DNA of 64,000 nt. Source: Microbulbifer agarilyticus. Lineage in GTDB: Bacteria; Pseudomonadota; Gammaproteobacteria; Pseudomonadales; Cellvibrionaceae. The DNA lies in contig NZ_JAIUZM010000004.1 of assembly GCF_020171345.1 (NCBI RefSeq), positions 310,001 through 374,000 of the forward strand, given 5' to 3'. Shown here piece by piece: positions 18,202 to 26,682 of this stretch. Made by a program: the position numbers and the translations under genes. The notes beneath the pieces were generated by a model. That model was given only the letters and a program-made list of their open reading frames with translations. It searched no databases and had not been told where the DNA came from. Each line of letters opens with the position of its first letter. Positions within the stretch are counted from its first letter, which is position 1.

Positions 18202-18396
18202 TTACTTAACCACTTTCATACAGCGCACGTTATCGGATGCCATCCAGCAATCCGCGTCCGCAGGACAGGCCATGGAAGTCGGAATTTGTTCTGAGCCCGG
18301 TGGGCAGGCGGCCGGCATCGGAGCCGGTGCACAGCAACCTGCGAGGACCAGTGCACAAATAATTCCGGTTAAGTACTTGGCTGGAGTGAAATTCAT
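18202..18396 (-). CDS. Small cysteine-rich lipoprotein
   Basis: A 64-residue protein with a clear lipoprotein signal: a hydrophobic stretch ending in the lipobox LAGC, with C21 as the lipidated cysteine. The mature part of about 44 residues contains five further cysteines (C22, C31, C44, C50, C59), enough for two disulfides. A strong ribosome-binding site (aaaggag) precedes ATG 18396 and a perfect terminator follows, so it is a real, self-contained transcription unit. Function unknown; I recognise no family. Asp follows nowhere near position +2 (residue 22 is Cys), so no inner-membrane retention signal is evident and outer-membrane sorting is likely. Confidence 0.8.
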   Translation of the reverse strand: MNFTPAKYLTGIICALVLAGCCAPAPMPAACPPGSEQIPTSMACPADADCWMASDNVRCMKVVK

Positions 18397-18867
18397 CCCC
18401 TAACTCCTTTCCGTTGATGTTAGTCAATAGCATAGACAATAAAACGTCACCTGTTTGGTGTGCTTTGTAAAAATCTTTTCTACAAACATACCGCCCAATG
18501 GAGTGTAATAGGCGCGCGGTTAAAATAGCCGCCACACATTAATTCAGGATAAAAACACCGCCAGTTTGTCGTCCCTGAGGGCCTGAATTTAAAGGGTTAA
18601 ACGCCATTTTGCGCTCAACCTTTACTCCGCGACGCCGCAGAGTGAGGAATATTTTTTTTCATTAAAGTGAAAATGTAATTTTTTTCTTTGTTGGTGGGGA
18701 AGTCCTGCAGAAATTGACGCCAGAAAATTGAATTTTTTTGTTTCTTTGAGTTGTGCTTGGTCGAGGCAAGATGTTTGTCGCGCTGGATTTCGCGTTTCGG
18801 CAAACAGGTGGGGACGGAAAAAATAAACGGCAGGGCGATTCGGGCCATTGGGCTGGCCCGGGTCGAT
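18397..18867. other. AT-rich intergenic region
   Basis: 471 bp, markedly richer in A+T than the rest of the window, with several T7-T9 runs between about 18650 and 18745. The right-hand part (18397-18500) should contain the promoter of the lipoprotein gene. A minus-strand frame at 18615-18953 overlaps the end of the DUF3549 gene and is not convincing as protein. I see no repeats or tRNA here. Confidence 0.4.
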
Positions 18868-19938
18868 TTAGGTGCCTGACTGCAGGAAACGGCCAAACGC
18901 GACTGCGACGGATTCCTGCCGCTGTGGGTCTCGCAAAACCCCGAGCAGGACATTGCGCAACTCTGGCAAAAACAGGAGGTCTGTAAGCAGCAGGTTGAAT
19001 GTGTCTTGAGACTGGCTATCGCTAAGTCGCTCCAGCCAGGCTTTGGCGATCTCCGAATCTACCAGATCTTCGTTACAGCGGCTGCCGATGGCCGCGAGTA
19101 CTTCCGACTGGTTGGCGGCCCCGGCGGGGTTCTCCGTGAGCAACCAATTGAGAAACTGCTGTCGCATGCCCGTTGCGGGGCTGAGCGATATCCCACGTAT
19201 CACGGCGGTGACAAGGTTGAAGTCCACCGCATCCGAGGTCAGGTTTTGTGTGGCACGAGCGATCAGTGGCTCTGCGAGCTGGTGGTCAATGGCTTCACTC
19301 TCCAGGCACTGGCAAAGAGAAATCAGTGCGGGGGTGGCAAAACGCGACAGGTTTGCGATCAGATTATCGCGCTCCTTTTCCCAGTCCACCGCCAGGTCGG
19401 CAAGCCCCTGAAGCGCTAGCTGCTCCCAGGGGAATGCAGCCGGGTCCTTGGCGTAGGCCTTGGCGGCGGGGAAGTGGTCGCTGGTCGCCCATCGCAGGAC
19501 TTTTGCCGCCTTGGCGTGGAATACGGCGCGCTTGTCCGCAGCGGGTGTGAACATCAGGCCGCTGTCTTCCAGCGCCTGTTGCAGTGCTTTGGCCGGATCA
19601 TGGCCATTTCCGGGCTTGTGGTGGGCTGGGTCCAGAGCCTTCTGCACACCACCGAGAAAACGATCGCGAATAGGCAGGATCAGTTTTCCCTGTTCATCCA
19701 GAGGAAGACGCAGGAACCAAACAGCGGGTTCTGCTGCGCCATTTTCTTCTGCCGCCTTGGGTGGTGACAGCAACAGGCCGCACCAGGCCTGACGCAGGTA
19801 TGGGTAGGGCCAGGGTGCCGCACCGTCTTCAAACGCGCGTGCGGCTTTGGCTGATATTGGGCGCACCCGGCGCCCAAGGTCGAACCAGCGAAGATCAAAA
19901 TCGGCTGAAGCAATCAGGTCGCTCAGGGTATTGGCCAT
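18868..19938 (-). CDS. DUF3549 family protein
   Basis: A 356-residue cytoplasmic protein of the DUF3549 family, recognised by FDLGRRVRPIS, the PYPYLRQAW segment and FLRLPLDEQGKL near the N-terminus. The C-terminal half is an all-helical repeat-like region (FNLLLTDLLFLPELRNVLLGVL). No function is established as far as I know. ATG 19938 lies 8 bp after the nhaC stop, so the two are likely co-transcribed. A TTG codon at 19950 is an alternative start that would overlap nhaC. Confidence 0.85.
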   Translation of the reverse strand: MANTLSDLIASADFDLRWFDLGRRVRPISAKAARAFEDGAAPWPYPYLRQAWCGLLLSPPKAAEENGAAEPAVWFLRLPLDEQGKLILPIRDRFLGGVQKALDPAHHKPGNGHDPAKALQQALEDSGLMFTPAADKRAVFHAKAAKVLRWATSDHFPAAKAYAKDPAAFPWEQLALQGLADLAVDWEKERDNLIANLSRFATPALISLCQCLESEAIDHQLAEPLIARATQNLTSDAVDFNLVTAVIRGISLSPATGMRQQFLNWLLTENPAGAANQSEVLAAIGSRCNEDLVDSEIAKAWLERLSDSQSQDTFNLLLTDLLFLPELRNVLLGVLRDPQRQESVAVAFGRFLQSGT

Positions 19939-19946
19939 GGATGAAC

Positions 19947-21437
19947 TCAAGCCTTTTCTGCATCTTGCAGCGGTTGTTGGGTGCCCAGCGGCATCTGTTT
20001 AAAGTGCAGCCAGCCGTAGGCAATGGCCAGCAGCGGACACAGGATATTGAACAGTGCGAAAGGCGCATAGCTGAAGGTGGCAACGCCCAGTGTGGCTGCC
20101 ATGTAGGCACCACAGGTGTTCCAGGGGATCAACACAGAGGTGATGGTGCCGGAATCTTCCAGGGTTCGAGACAGGTTCAATCCGTGCAGGCCCTTGCCTT
20201 CAAAGGCTTCGCGGAACATACGGCCGGGGATGATGATGGCCATGTACTGGTCACCGGCTGCCGCATTCATGCCGAAACAAGTAAATACGGTAGATGTGAT
20301 CAGGCCGCCAACGGTTTTAACCCCGGAAAGCGCCCAGCGCACGATGCGCTCGAGGAAGCCAGCGCGCTCCATCACGCCGCCAAAGGCCATTGCCGAGATA
20401 ATCAGCCAGATGGTGTTGAGCATGCTGCTCATACCGCCTTTGGACAGTAGTGACGCCACGGCTTCGTTGCTGGAGGTCGACTTGTAGCCGTCGAAGAGGC
20501 TGTGCCACGCACCTTTCAGCAGGCTCAGTGGACCCTCACCGCCGGCCAGCTGGCGGGTGGCGTTGGGTTCGAAAATCATGGCAATCACACAACCCACCAG
20601 GGCGCCGATAATCAGGGTCGGGTAGGCCGGGATTCTTCGCCACGCCATAAACAGCAGAAGTGCCAGTGGCAGCAGGCTGACGATGGAAATACTGAACTCT
20701 TCCTGCAGCGCGGCCAGCAGTTGCTGGATATCTTCTGCGGAAGCCTGACCGGTGTCAGCCATCAGGCCGATCGCCGCGAAGACGATCAGGGCGATGGTGA
20801 ACGCGGGGATCGTTGTCCACAGCATGTGGCGAATATGCAGGAACAGGTCGTTCGAGGTTACCGCTGCGGCAACGTTGGTAGTGTCCGACAGGGGAGACAT
20901 CTTGTCGCCGAAGTAGGCGCCAGAGATCACCGCACCGGCGGTAATGGCCGGGTTCAGGCCGAGCGCGCCCGCGATTCCCATCAGTGCCACACCCAGGGTA
21001 CCGGCAGTAGTCCAGCTGGAGCCGATACTGAGGCCGACAACGGCGCAGATCACGCAGCTCGCGGCGTAGAACCATTGCGGGGACAGCATCTGCACCCCGT
21101 AATAGATCATCGAGGGTACGGTGCCAGCGAGAATCCAGCTGCCAATCAGCGCGCCGACCGCGAGCAGGATCAGGATGGCGCCAAATACCAGGCTCATGCC
21201 GTGCAGCATGCCGCCTTCCATTTCTTTCCAGGTGAAGCCGTTCTTCATCCCTACCAGGGCGGCAACGCCGGCACATAGCAGCAGGGCAATCTGGTTCGGG
21301 CCGTAAGAGGAGTCGGCACCGTAGAAGTACACGGAAAGCGAAAGTAGGCCAATGAGGATAAGGAGGGGGATCAGCGCATCCAGCAGGCTGGGATTGCGAG
21401 AGTCTTGCGGAGACTCGCTGGAAATGGTGTGACTCAA
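19947..21437 (-). CDS. nhaC: Na+/H+ antiporter, NhaC family
   Basis: A 496-residue inner-membrane transporter with about 12 hydrophobic segments. NhaC-family regions include VGLSIGSSWTTAGTLGVALMG and the ion-site segment SGAYFGDKMSPLSDTTNVAA. It exports Na+ in exchange for protons, fitting a marine lifestyle. ATG 21437 gives a short polar N-terminus before the first helix. Some NhaC-family members exchange malate and lactate (MleN) instead, and sequence alone does not exclude that. The DUF3549 gene follows closely. Confidence 0.88.
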   Translation of the reverse strand: MSHTISSESPQDSRNPSLLDALIPLLILIGLLSLSVYFYGADSSYGPNQIALLLCAGVAALVGMKNGFTWKEMEGGMLHGMSLVFGAILILLAVGALIGSWILAGTVPSMIYYGVQMLSPQWFYAASCVICAVVGLSIGSSWTTAGTLGVALMGIAGALGLNPAITAGAVISGAYFGDKMSPLSDTTNVAAAVTSNDLFLHIRHMLWTTIPAFTIALIVFAAIGLMADTGQASAEDIQQLLAALQEEFSISIVSLLPLALLLFMAWRRIPAYPTLIIGALVGCVIAMIFEPNATRQLAGGEGPLSLLKGAWHSLFDGYKSTSSNEAVASLLSKGGMSSMLNTIWLIISAMAFGGVMERAGFLERIVRWALSGVKTVGGLITSTVFTCFGMNAAAGDQYMAIIIPGRMFREAFEGKGLHGLNLSRTLEDSGTITSVLIPWNTCGAYMAATLGVATFSYAPFALFNILCPLLAIAYGWLHFKQMPLGTQQPLQDAEKA

Positions 21438-21808
21438 AGTGAACTCCTAGTGGCTGACAGCAACTTGGCTCGCCCGCTTGTGGCCGGCAGCCTGGTCAGT
21501 TTCTTGTTATAAAGCGGCCTATTCTCGTGGCCGGGTCCGGATATGTCTAGAGCGGGGTCTGGGGCGTCACTGGTCAGCGCGGTAGATGGCTGTGGCGCCG
21601 CAGAGGTGGGTGAATCGGCCAGTGTTACTCCCGGGTCGGGGTTGATACTGGTAGTTCGCGGCCGCTTCCGGTATGTTCTGCGCCGGTTTCGCCCGGCAAT
21701 TCACCTGGTATTCGATCAGTCCGTGTACGCTGGGCCACAATAAGAATGAGCCAGAGCGCGGCGGGCGCGAACCCTCGGCGCGCTGAAGTTGGCAGGTAGC
21801 ACTAGTCC
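21438..21808. other. Divergent promoter region nhaC/acyltransferase
   Basis: 371 bp between divergent genes. It must hold two promoters, but I could not place either with confidence. The open frames crossing it (for example 21567-21929 minus) are antisense to, or run into, the acyltransferase gene and are rejected. Confidence 0.35.
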
Positions 21809-22984
21809 ATGAATGCGAGAAATATTGATCCCAGTGAATTCGAAGACATCCGCCCTTACCGGGATGACGAGGTGCGCGCAGTCCTGCGCCGTCTGATAGA
21901 AGACCCGGAAATGTCGCGGGTGGTTGCACACTTCCTGCTTCCCGGCGCTGCCAGCAAGCTGGAGCGCCCTCTTGCGTGGTTGGTGCGTCAACTAGTGCGC
22001 TTTGAATTCCGCAAAGCCAAGAATGTTCGCGGCGTACAGGAAGTCATCGCCAAGTACCTGGATAAAGCGGTCAACCGCACCAGCTGTGGCCTTTCGATCT
22101 CCGGGCTCGACACCCTGCCGCGCAACCGCGCCTGCCTGTTTGTGAGCAACCACCGGGATATCGCCATGGACCCGGCGCTGGCAATTCTCTCCATGTACAA
22201 GGAGGGGCACGAGACTTCCCGTATCGCGATTGGTGACAACCTGCTGTCGAAGCAATTTGCCACCGATATCATGAAGCTGAATAAGTGCTTCGTGGTGAAG
22301 CGCAGCTCGGGCAGCCGTCGCGAGAAGCTGATGGCGGCCACCAAACTCTCCAGTTACATCCATCACTCCATCGTCAACGACAACGAGCATGTCTGGATCG
22401 CCCAGCGCGCCGGGCGGGCAAAAGATGGCCTGGATCGCACCAACCCCGCGCTGGCGGCCATGTTTGCCATGGCGAAACCCAAGGACCAGCCCTTCGCGGA
22501 CTTCTGGCGTGAGCTGCATATCGTGCCGCTGACAATCTCCTACGAGTGGGACCCCTGCGACCGCCACAAGGCGCGTGAGCTGTACATCAAGGAACACAAG
22601 GACGAGTACCAGAAGCAGGCCCACGAAGACCTGGGTAGTATTGCCAAGGGCGTGGTGGGCCAGAAAGGCCATATCCACGCGGCATTTGGTACCCCGATTG
22701 AGGGTGATTTCAACGATGTTGGCGCCCTCGCGGACGAGATTGATCGGCAGATCATCGGTAACTATGTGCTACATCCCACCAATATGATCGCTTACGAAAA
22801 GATCTACGGTGAGGCGCCTGCGCTGCCCGTGGGCTACCCGCCCAAGCCCTGGAACCCCGAAGAGCACCAGGAGATCCGGGAGAAGTTCGAACAGCGTATG
22901 GCGCGGATTGATGAGCGCTGGCGCGACAAGGCCATTCTGGGCTACGCCAATCCCGTGGTATCGCGCCTCGCGTTCGAACAGTAA
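21809..22984 (+). CDS. PlsC-like 1-acyl-sn-glycerol-3-phosphate acyltransferase family protein
   Basis: A 391-residue acyltransferase-fold protein. The catalytic block is VSNHRDIAMDPAL with H115. The acidic partner is spaced as HX5D (D121, with D117 also nearby) rather than the common HX4D. The second motif region reads VWIAQRAGRAKDG instead of the usual EGTRS. A helical N-terminal region (1-90) precedes the domain and no membrane helix is obvious, so it is probably a peripheral membrane enzyme. The substrate is probably an acylated glycerophosphate, by family only. It is a single gene before dinG, on the same strand with a gap of about 100 bp. Confidence 0.85.
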   Translation: MNARNIDPSEFEDIRPYRDDEVRAVLRRLIEDPEMSRVVAHFLLPGAASKLERPLAWLVRQLVRFEFRKAKNVRGVQEVIAKYLDKAVNRTSCGLSISGLDTLPRNRACLFVSNHRDIAMDPALAILSMYKEGHETSRIAIGDNLLSKQFATDIMKLNKCFVVKRSSGSRREKLMAATKLSSYIHHSIVNDNEHVWIAQRAGRAKDGLDRTNPALAAMFAMAKPKDQPFADFWRELHIVPLTISYEWDPCDRHKARELYIKEHKDEYQKQAHEDLGSIAKGVVGQKGHIHAAFGTPIEGDFNDVGALADEIDRQIIGNYVLHPTNMIAYEKIYGEAPALPVGYPPKPWNPEEHQEIREKFEQRMARIDERWRDKAILGYANPVVSRLAFEQ

Positions 22985-23085
22985 TCGCACGCCACAATGG
23001 CGCAAGCCTGAGCAAGCGTGGATAATGGCCGGCTGATATAACCCCTGTGTAAATACAGCCCCAGTGCAAAATCAGCCGGTCCCCA

Positions 23086-25251
23086 GTGCTTAGCGATAAA
23101 GACAAAGAATCCATCCAAAACGCCTATCGTCAGTTCCTCAACGGCCGCGAGCTCAAAGCCCGCTATGGTCAGAAACTGATGATTGCGGCCATCGCCCGCG
23201 CTCTGGGCGGCATCCAACGCAACGGCGCCGGCGAGCGCGACCACGGCAAGACCGACGGTGAGCATATCTGTGTGGTGGAAGCCGGCACTGGTACCGGCAA
23301 AACCGTTTCCTACCTGCTGGCGGCGATCCCCATGGCGATCGCCCACGACAAAACCCTGGTGGTCTCCACCGCGACTGTGGCCCTGCAGGAGCAGATTATC
23401 CTCAAGGATCTGCCGGAACTGGTGCGCCACTCAGGGCTCAAGTTTGATGTCGCCCTGGCCAAGGGGCGCGGCCGCTACCTGTGCCTTTCCAAACTCGATC
23501 AGTTACTCACTGAACTCACCTCCAGCGGTGTGGGAGGCTCCCTCGCCCTGTATGAAGATGAGAAGCCGCAAGTGGATGAAGCCGGGGTCAAACTGTACCG
23601 GGAAATGGCCGACGAACTGGCCAGTGGGCGCTGGGACGGCGATCGCGATAATTGGAAAGATACCCTCGAAGGCGAAGACTGGAGCCGGGTAACCACCGAT
23701 CATCGGCAGTGCAGTGGCCGTCGCTGCCCGCATGTGAGCAGCTGCAGTTTCTTCCGCGCCCGCGAAAGCCTGGGTAAAAGCCGCGTGATTGTGGCGAACC
23801 ACGATTTGCTGCTGGCAGACCTCGCGCTCGGTGGTGGGGCCATTTTGCCCCCGCCGGAGGAAACCATTTATGTGCTGGACGAGGCCCACCACCTGCCGGA
23901 TAAGGCGCTGAACCACTTCGCCCACCACAGTCGCGTCGGTGCGACCACCGGCTGGCTGGACCAGGCGAATAAAAACCTCAGTCAGATGCTGGGTGAAATT
24001 GGCGATGGTGCCGAGCTGGACCGCGCCGGCGAAGAGTTGCCCGCACTGTTTACCTCCGCCAAACAAAAGCTCGAGATGGCCTGGCCACTGATCGAAGACC
24101 TGTGCGAATTTGAGGAAGAGCGCGGTCGCGGCGGCAATCAGCAGTCGCGGAGCGCCCGCTACCGCTTCGAGGGCGGTGTGGTACCGGAATCCATGATGCA
24201 GCTTGCCGATCAGCTGCGCGAGGACTTCGATGAAATGGAAGCCCTGCTGGGCAAAATGGTGCAGTCCGCCCAGCGCATGATGGAAGACGCCCACAGCCCG
24301 GTGCCGATTGTCGATCTGGAACGGTGGTACCCGATTCTGGGGGGCTGGCATGGCCGCGCCGAGGCCAACCTCGAACTCTGGGCCAACTATTCCCGAGAGG
24401 ATCAGGGGGCGGTGCCGCAGGCCCGCTGGGTAACTCTGGTGGACTGGGGTGGCTCGTTTGATTTTGAGGTGTGCAGCTCACCAATCCTCGCGGGCAAGAC
24501 CCTGGAATACAGTCTGTGGCGGCGCTGCTATGGTGCCGTACTCACCTCTGCCACATTGACCGCGCTGGGGCGCTTCGATCGCCTCAAAATGCGCGCCGGC
24601 ACCCCGGATAACGCCAGTTATGAGGTTGTACCGAGTCCATTTGATTTCTCCCGCGCGGAGTTGAGTGTGCCCAAAGATGCAGTGGAAGCGAATAACGCCG
24701 ACCTGCACACCAATGCGGTGATCGAAGCGCTGCCGGACCTGCTGGATACCCACGGGGAAGAGGGCGGCTCCCTGGTGCTATTTGCTTCGCGCAGGCAGAT
24801 GGAAACGGTCTATGAATCGCTGCCCGGTACCTGGCGCAACCGGATCCTGATGCAGGGGCAGCAGTCCCGCCAGCAGCTGCTGGATAGCCACAAGAAGAGC
24901 GTCGACAAGGGTGGGCGCAGCGTCTTGTTCGGGCTTGCCAGCTTTGCCGAGGGCCTCGATTTACCGGGCAATTATTGCCGGCATGTGATTATCGCCAAGC
25001 TGCCGTTTGCGGTGCCCGATGACCCAATCGAGGCGGCGCTTGCCGAATGGATTGAGGCCAAGGGCGGCAACCCGTTTATGCAAATCACCGTGCCGGATGC
25101 AGCGCTCAAACTGGTGCAGGCCTGTGGTCGCCTGCTGCGTACCGAACAGGATGAAGGAACTATCTCGCTATTGGATCGTCGTATCGTGACGAAGCGCTAC
25201 GGCCGTGCCATGCTGGATTCATTACCGCCGTTCCGGCGCGCTATTAACTGA
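23086..25251 (+). CDS. dinG: ATP-dependent DNA helicase DinG
   Basis: A 5'-3' XPD-like superfamily 2 helicase that resolves R-loops and D-loops. It has 721 residues, close to E. coli DinG. Walker A is EAGTGTGKT (66-73) and Walker B YVLDEAHH. The four iron-sulfur cysteines are C133 (GRYLC), C209, C214 and C220, with the same spacing as in E. coli. C-terminal helicase motifs include LFASRRQME and FGLASFAEGLDLPG. The start is GTG 23086 (MLSDKDKESIQNAYRQF); the ribosome-binding site is weak. yqcC follows after 13 bp. Confidence 0.96.
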   Translation: MLSDKDKESIQNAYRQFLNGRELKARYGQKLMIAAIARALGGIQRNGAGERDHGKTDGEHICVVEAGTGTGKTVSYLLAAIPMAIAHDKTLVVSTATVALQEQIILKDLPELVRHSGLKFDVALAKGRGRYLCLSKLDQLLTELTSSGVGGSLALYEDEKPQVDEAGVKLYREMADELASGRWDGDRDNWKDTLEGEDWSRVTTDHRQCSGRRCPHVSSCSFFRARESLGKSRVIVANHDLLLADLALGGGAILPPPEETIYVLDEAHHLPDKALNHFAHHSRVGATTGWLDQANKNLSQMLGEIGDGAELDRAGEELPALFTSAKQKLEMAWPLIEDLCEFEEERGRGGNQQSRSARYRFEGGVVPESMMQLADQLREDFDEMEALLGKMVQSAQRMMEDAHSPVPIVDLERWYPILGGWHGRAEANLELWANYSREDQGAVPQARWVTLVDWGGSFDFEVCSSPILAGKTLEYSLWRRCYGAVLTSATLTALGRFDRLKMRAGTPDNASYEVVPSPFDFSRAELSVPKDAVEANNADLHTNAVIEALPDLLDTHGEEGGSLVLFASRRQMETVYESLPGTWRNRILMQGQQSRQQLLDSHKKSVDKGGRSVLFGLASFAEGLDLPGNYCRHVIIAKLPFAVPDDPIEAALAEWIEAKGGNPFMQITVPDAALKLVQACGRLLRTEQDEGTISLLDRRIVTKRYGRAMLDSLPPFRRAIN

Positions 25252-25264
25252 CGATTTACCCAAT

Positions 25265-25591
25265 ATGAAGTCCATTTACCCGGATATTGCTACGCTGTTG
25301 TTGGAACTGGAAGCCGAACTGCGGCTCCTTGGGCTATGGGATGAAACCCCGCCCAGCCCCGAGGCGCTGGCGAGCACCCAGCCGTTCTGTGTGGATACCT
25401 TGACCTTTCCTCAGTGGCTGCAGTTTGTATTTTTACCGCGCATGAGTCACCTGGTGGAGCTGGAACAGCCTTTGCCGGAAAAATGCGGTATTGCGCCCAT
25501 GGCAGAAGAGTATTTTCGTGGGGGTATTCTGCAGGGGCCCGCCCTGGTGGCAAAACTGGCAGAGATTGACGAGCGGTTGGCGCAGGGTTGA
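25265..25591 (+). CDS. yqcC: YqcC family protein (DUF446)
   Basis: A 108-residue helical cytoplasmic protein. The family pattern is clear: ELRLLGLWDETPPSPEAL, then STQPFCVDTLTFPQWLQF and VFLPRM. No function is known to me. ATG 25265, 13 bp after the dinG stop, gives the family N-terminus; the frame extends upstream into dinG, but that portion is noise. Likely co-transcribed with dinG. Confidence 0.9.
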   Translation: MKSIYPDIATLLLELEAELRLLGLWDETPPSPEALASTQPFCVDTLTFPQWLQFVFLPRMSHLVELEQPLPEKCGIAPMAEEYFRGGILQGPALVAKLAEIDERLAQG

Positions 25592-25868
25592 CGTTGCTTG
25601 TCGTTTGATTCATTGTGACCGATTGGTGCCATTCTGGTCCGGCTGTCACGAAAAGTAATATTTCTGCCATTGTGGCAGCGTATCTCACCGCGAATTCCAT
25701 ACCCGAGAAGCGTGGGTATCGGTGCTGTGCAGATGTTCAGCGGATAAGGTAGTATCCGGACTTTGCAAAAATCGGGTAGCAAGGAGCCCTCCCGATCACA
25801 TACCGCCAGGATTACTTAATAACAGTACACAGGGCCGTCATGCGCGCCCTAAGGTAGTAATAAAGCAG

Positions 25869-26567
25869 ATGCGGTTTTTGCCCTTAATTTCCCTTTTGCT
25901 GATGGGCCAGGTGCTCGTCGGCTGCGAATCGCTGTATTCCCGCGCGCCGGCGGCTGTGCCGGAGACAGTGAATGTATTCGAAGACACCCCGTCAGCCGCT
26001 GATGCGGCAGCCCTGCCTGGCCAGTGCCCACCGGTCCAGGCCGTGGTGTGTGCCGAGCCTGAAGTCAAAGTGGTAGAGCGGGTGATCGAGCGCAAGTTTG
26101 AGACCATCGTGGAAGTGCCTGTGGCCAAGGACAAGCTGGTTCTTGGGTCTGAGGAGTATGCGACGGTTGAACCCGGCGATCTGCGTTTGAAAGCACAAAT
26201 TGACACTGGCGTGGCCACCAGCTCCCTCCATGTCGAGGAACTCACACGATTTGAGCGGGATGGCAGTGACTGGGTGCGATTTAATGTATCCAATGGCGAT
26301 GCGACCGAGGCGGTAAAGATTGAATTGCCCATCGAGCGGCACGTGCGAGTGTTGCGTCCGGGCTTTGATCGCCAGCGCCGCCCTATTGTGAATATGAGCC
26401 TTACCATTGGCGATGTTACCCATATGGTCGAGGTGAACCTGGTGCAGCGCGGTGATTTTGACTTCCCGCTGCAGGTAGGGCGCAATTTCCTCAAGGATTC
26501 CGCCGTAGTGGATGTGGGTCGCAAGTTTGTTCAGGGCAACGGTCAACTGCCCATCGTTAGTAAATAG
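25869..26567 (+). CDS. Retropepsin-like aspartic protease lipoprotein (ATP-dependent zinc protease family)
   Basis: 232 residues. The signal peptide ends in the lipobox LVGC. A linker with a possible short coil (VERVIERKFETIVEVP) leads to the PF05618-type domain with the aspartyl protease motif IDTGVATSSLH, then VEVNLVQR and LQVGRNFLKDSAVVDVG. In RimK-associated members this fold trims poly-glutamate tails; despite the family name it resembles retropepsin. The usual DTGARTS reads DTGVATS here. ATG 25869 is chosen because it opens the lipoprotein signal. It is followed by the membrane protein and ATP-grasp ligase, a recurring gammaproteobacterial trio. Confidence 0.85.
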   Translation: MRFLPLISLLLMGQVLVGCESLYSRAPAAVPETVNVFEDTPSAADAAALPGQCPPVQAVVCAEPEVKVVERVIERKFETIVEVPVAKDKLVLGSEEYATVEPGDLRLKAQIDTGVATSSLHVEELTRFERDGSDWVRFNVSNGDATEAVKIELPIERHVRVLRPGFDRQRRPIVNMSLTIGDVTHMVEVNLVQRGDFDFPLQVGRNFLKDSAVVDVGRKFVQGNGQLPIVSK

Positions 26568-26682
26568 CCCAAAGGAATCACACTAATCCCGATAAATGTG
26601 TCGCGTTTAATGGCAGAATGAATGGCATTCGGCAGAATACGCCGCTAAATTCTGCAAATTATCTTGATACGGGGAATGGCGA

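Noticed and set aside
17963..18403. Plus-strand frame of 146 codons
   Set aside because: Runs antisense through the small lipoprotein gene and its terminator, which have better signals.
18615..18953. Minus-strand frame of 112 codons in the AT-rich region
   Set aside because: Overlaps the end of the DUF3549 gene and its composition changes abruptly with local base content.
21567..21929. Minus-strand frame between nhaC and the acyltransferase
   Set aside because: Runs antisense into the acyltransferase N-terminus; no start signals or family features.
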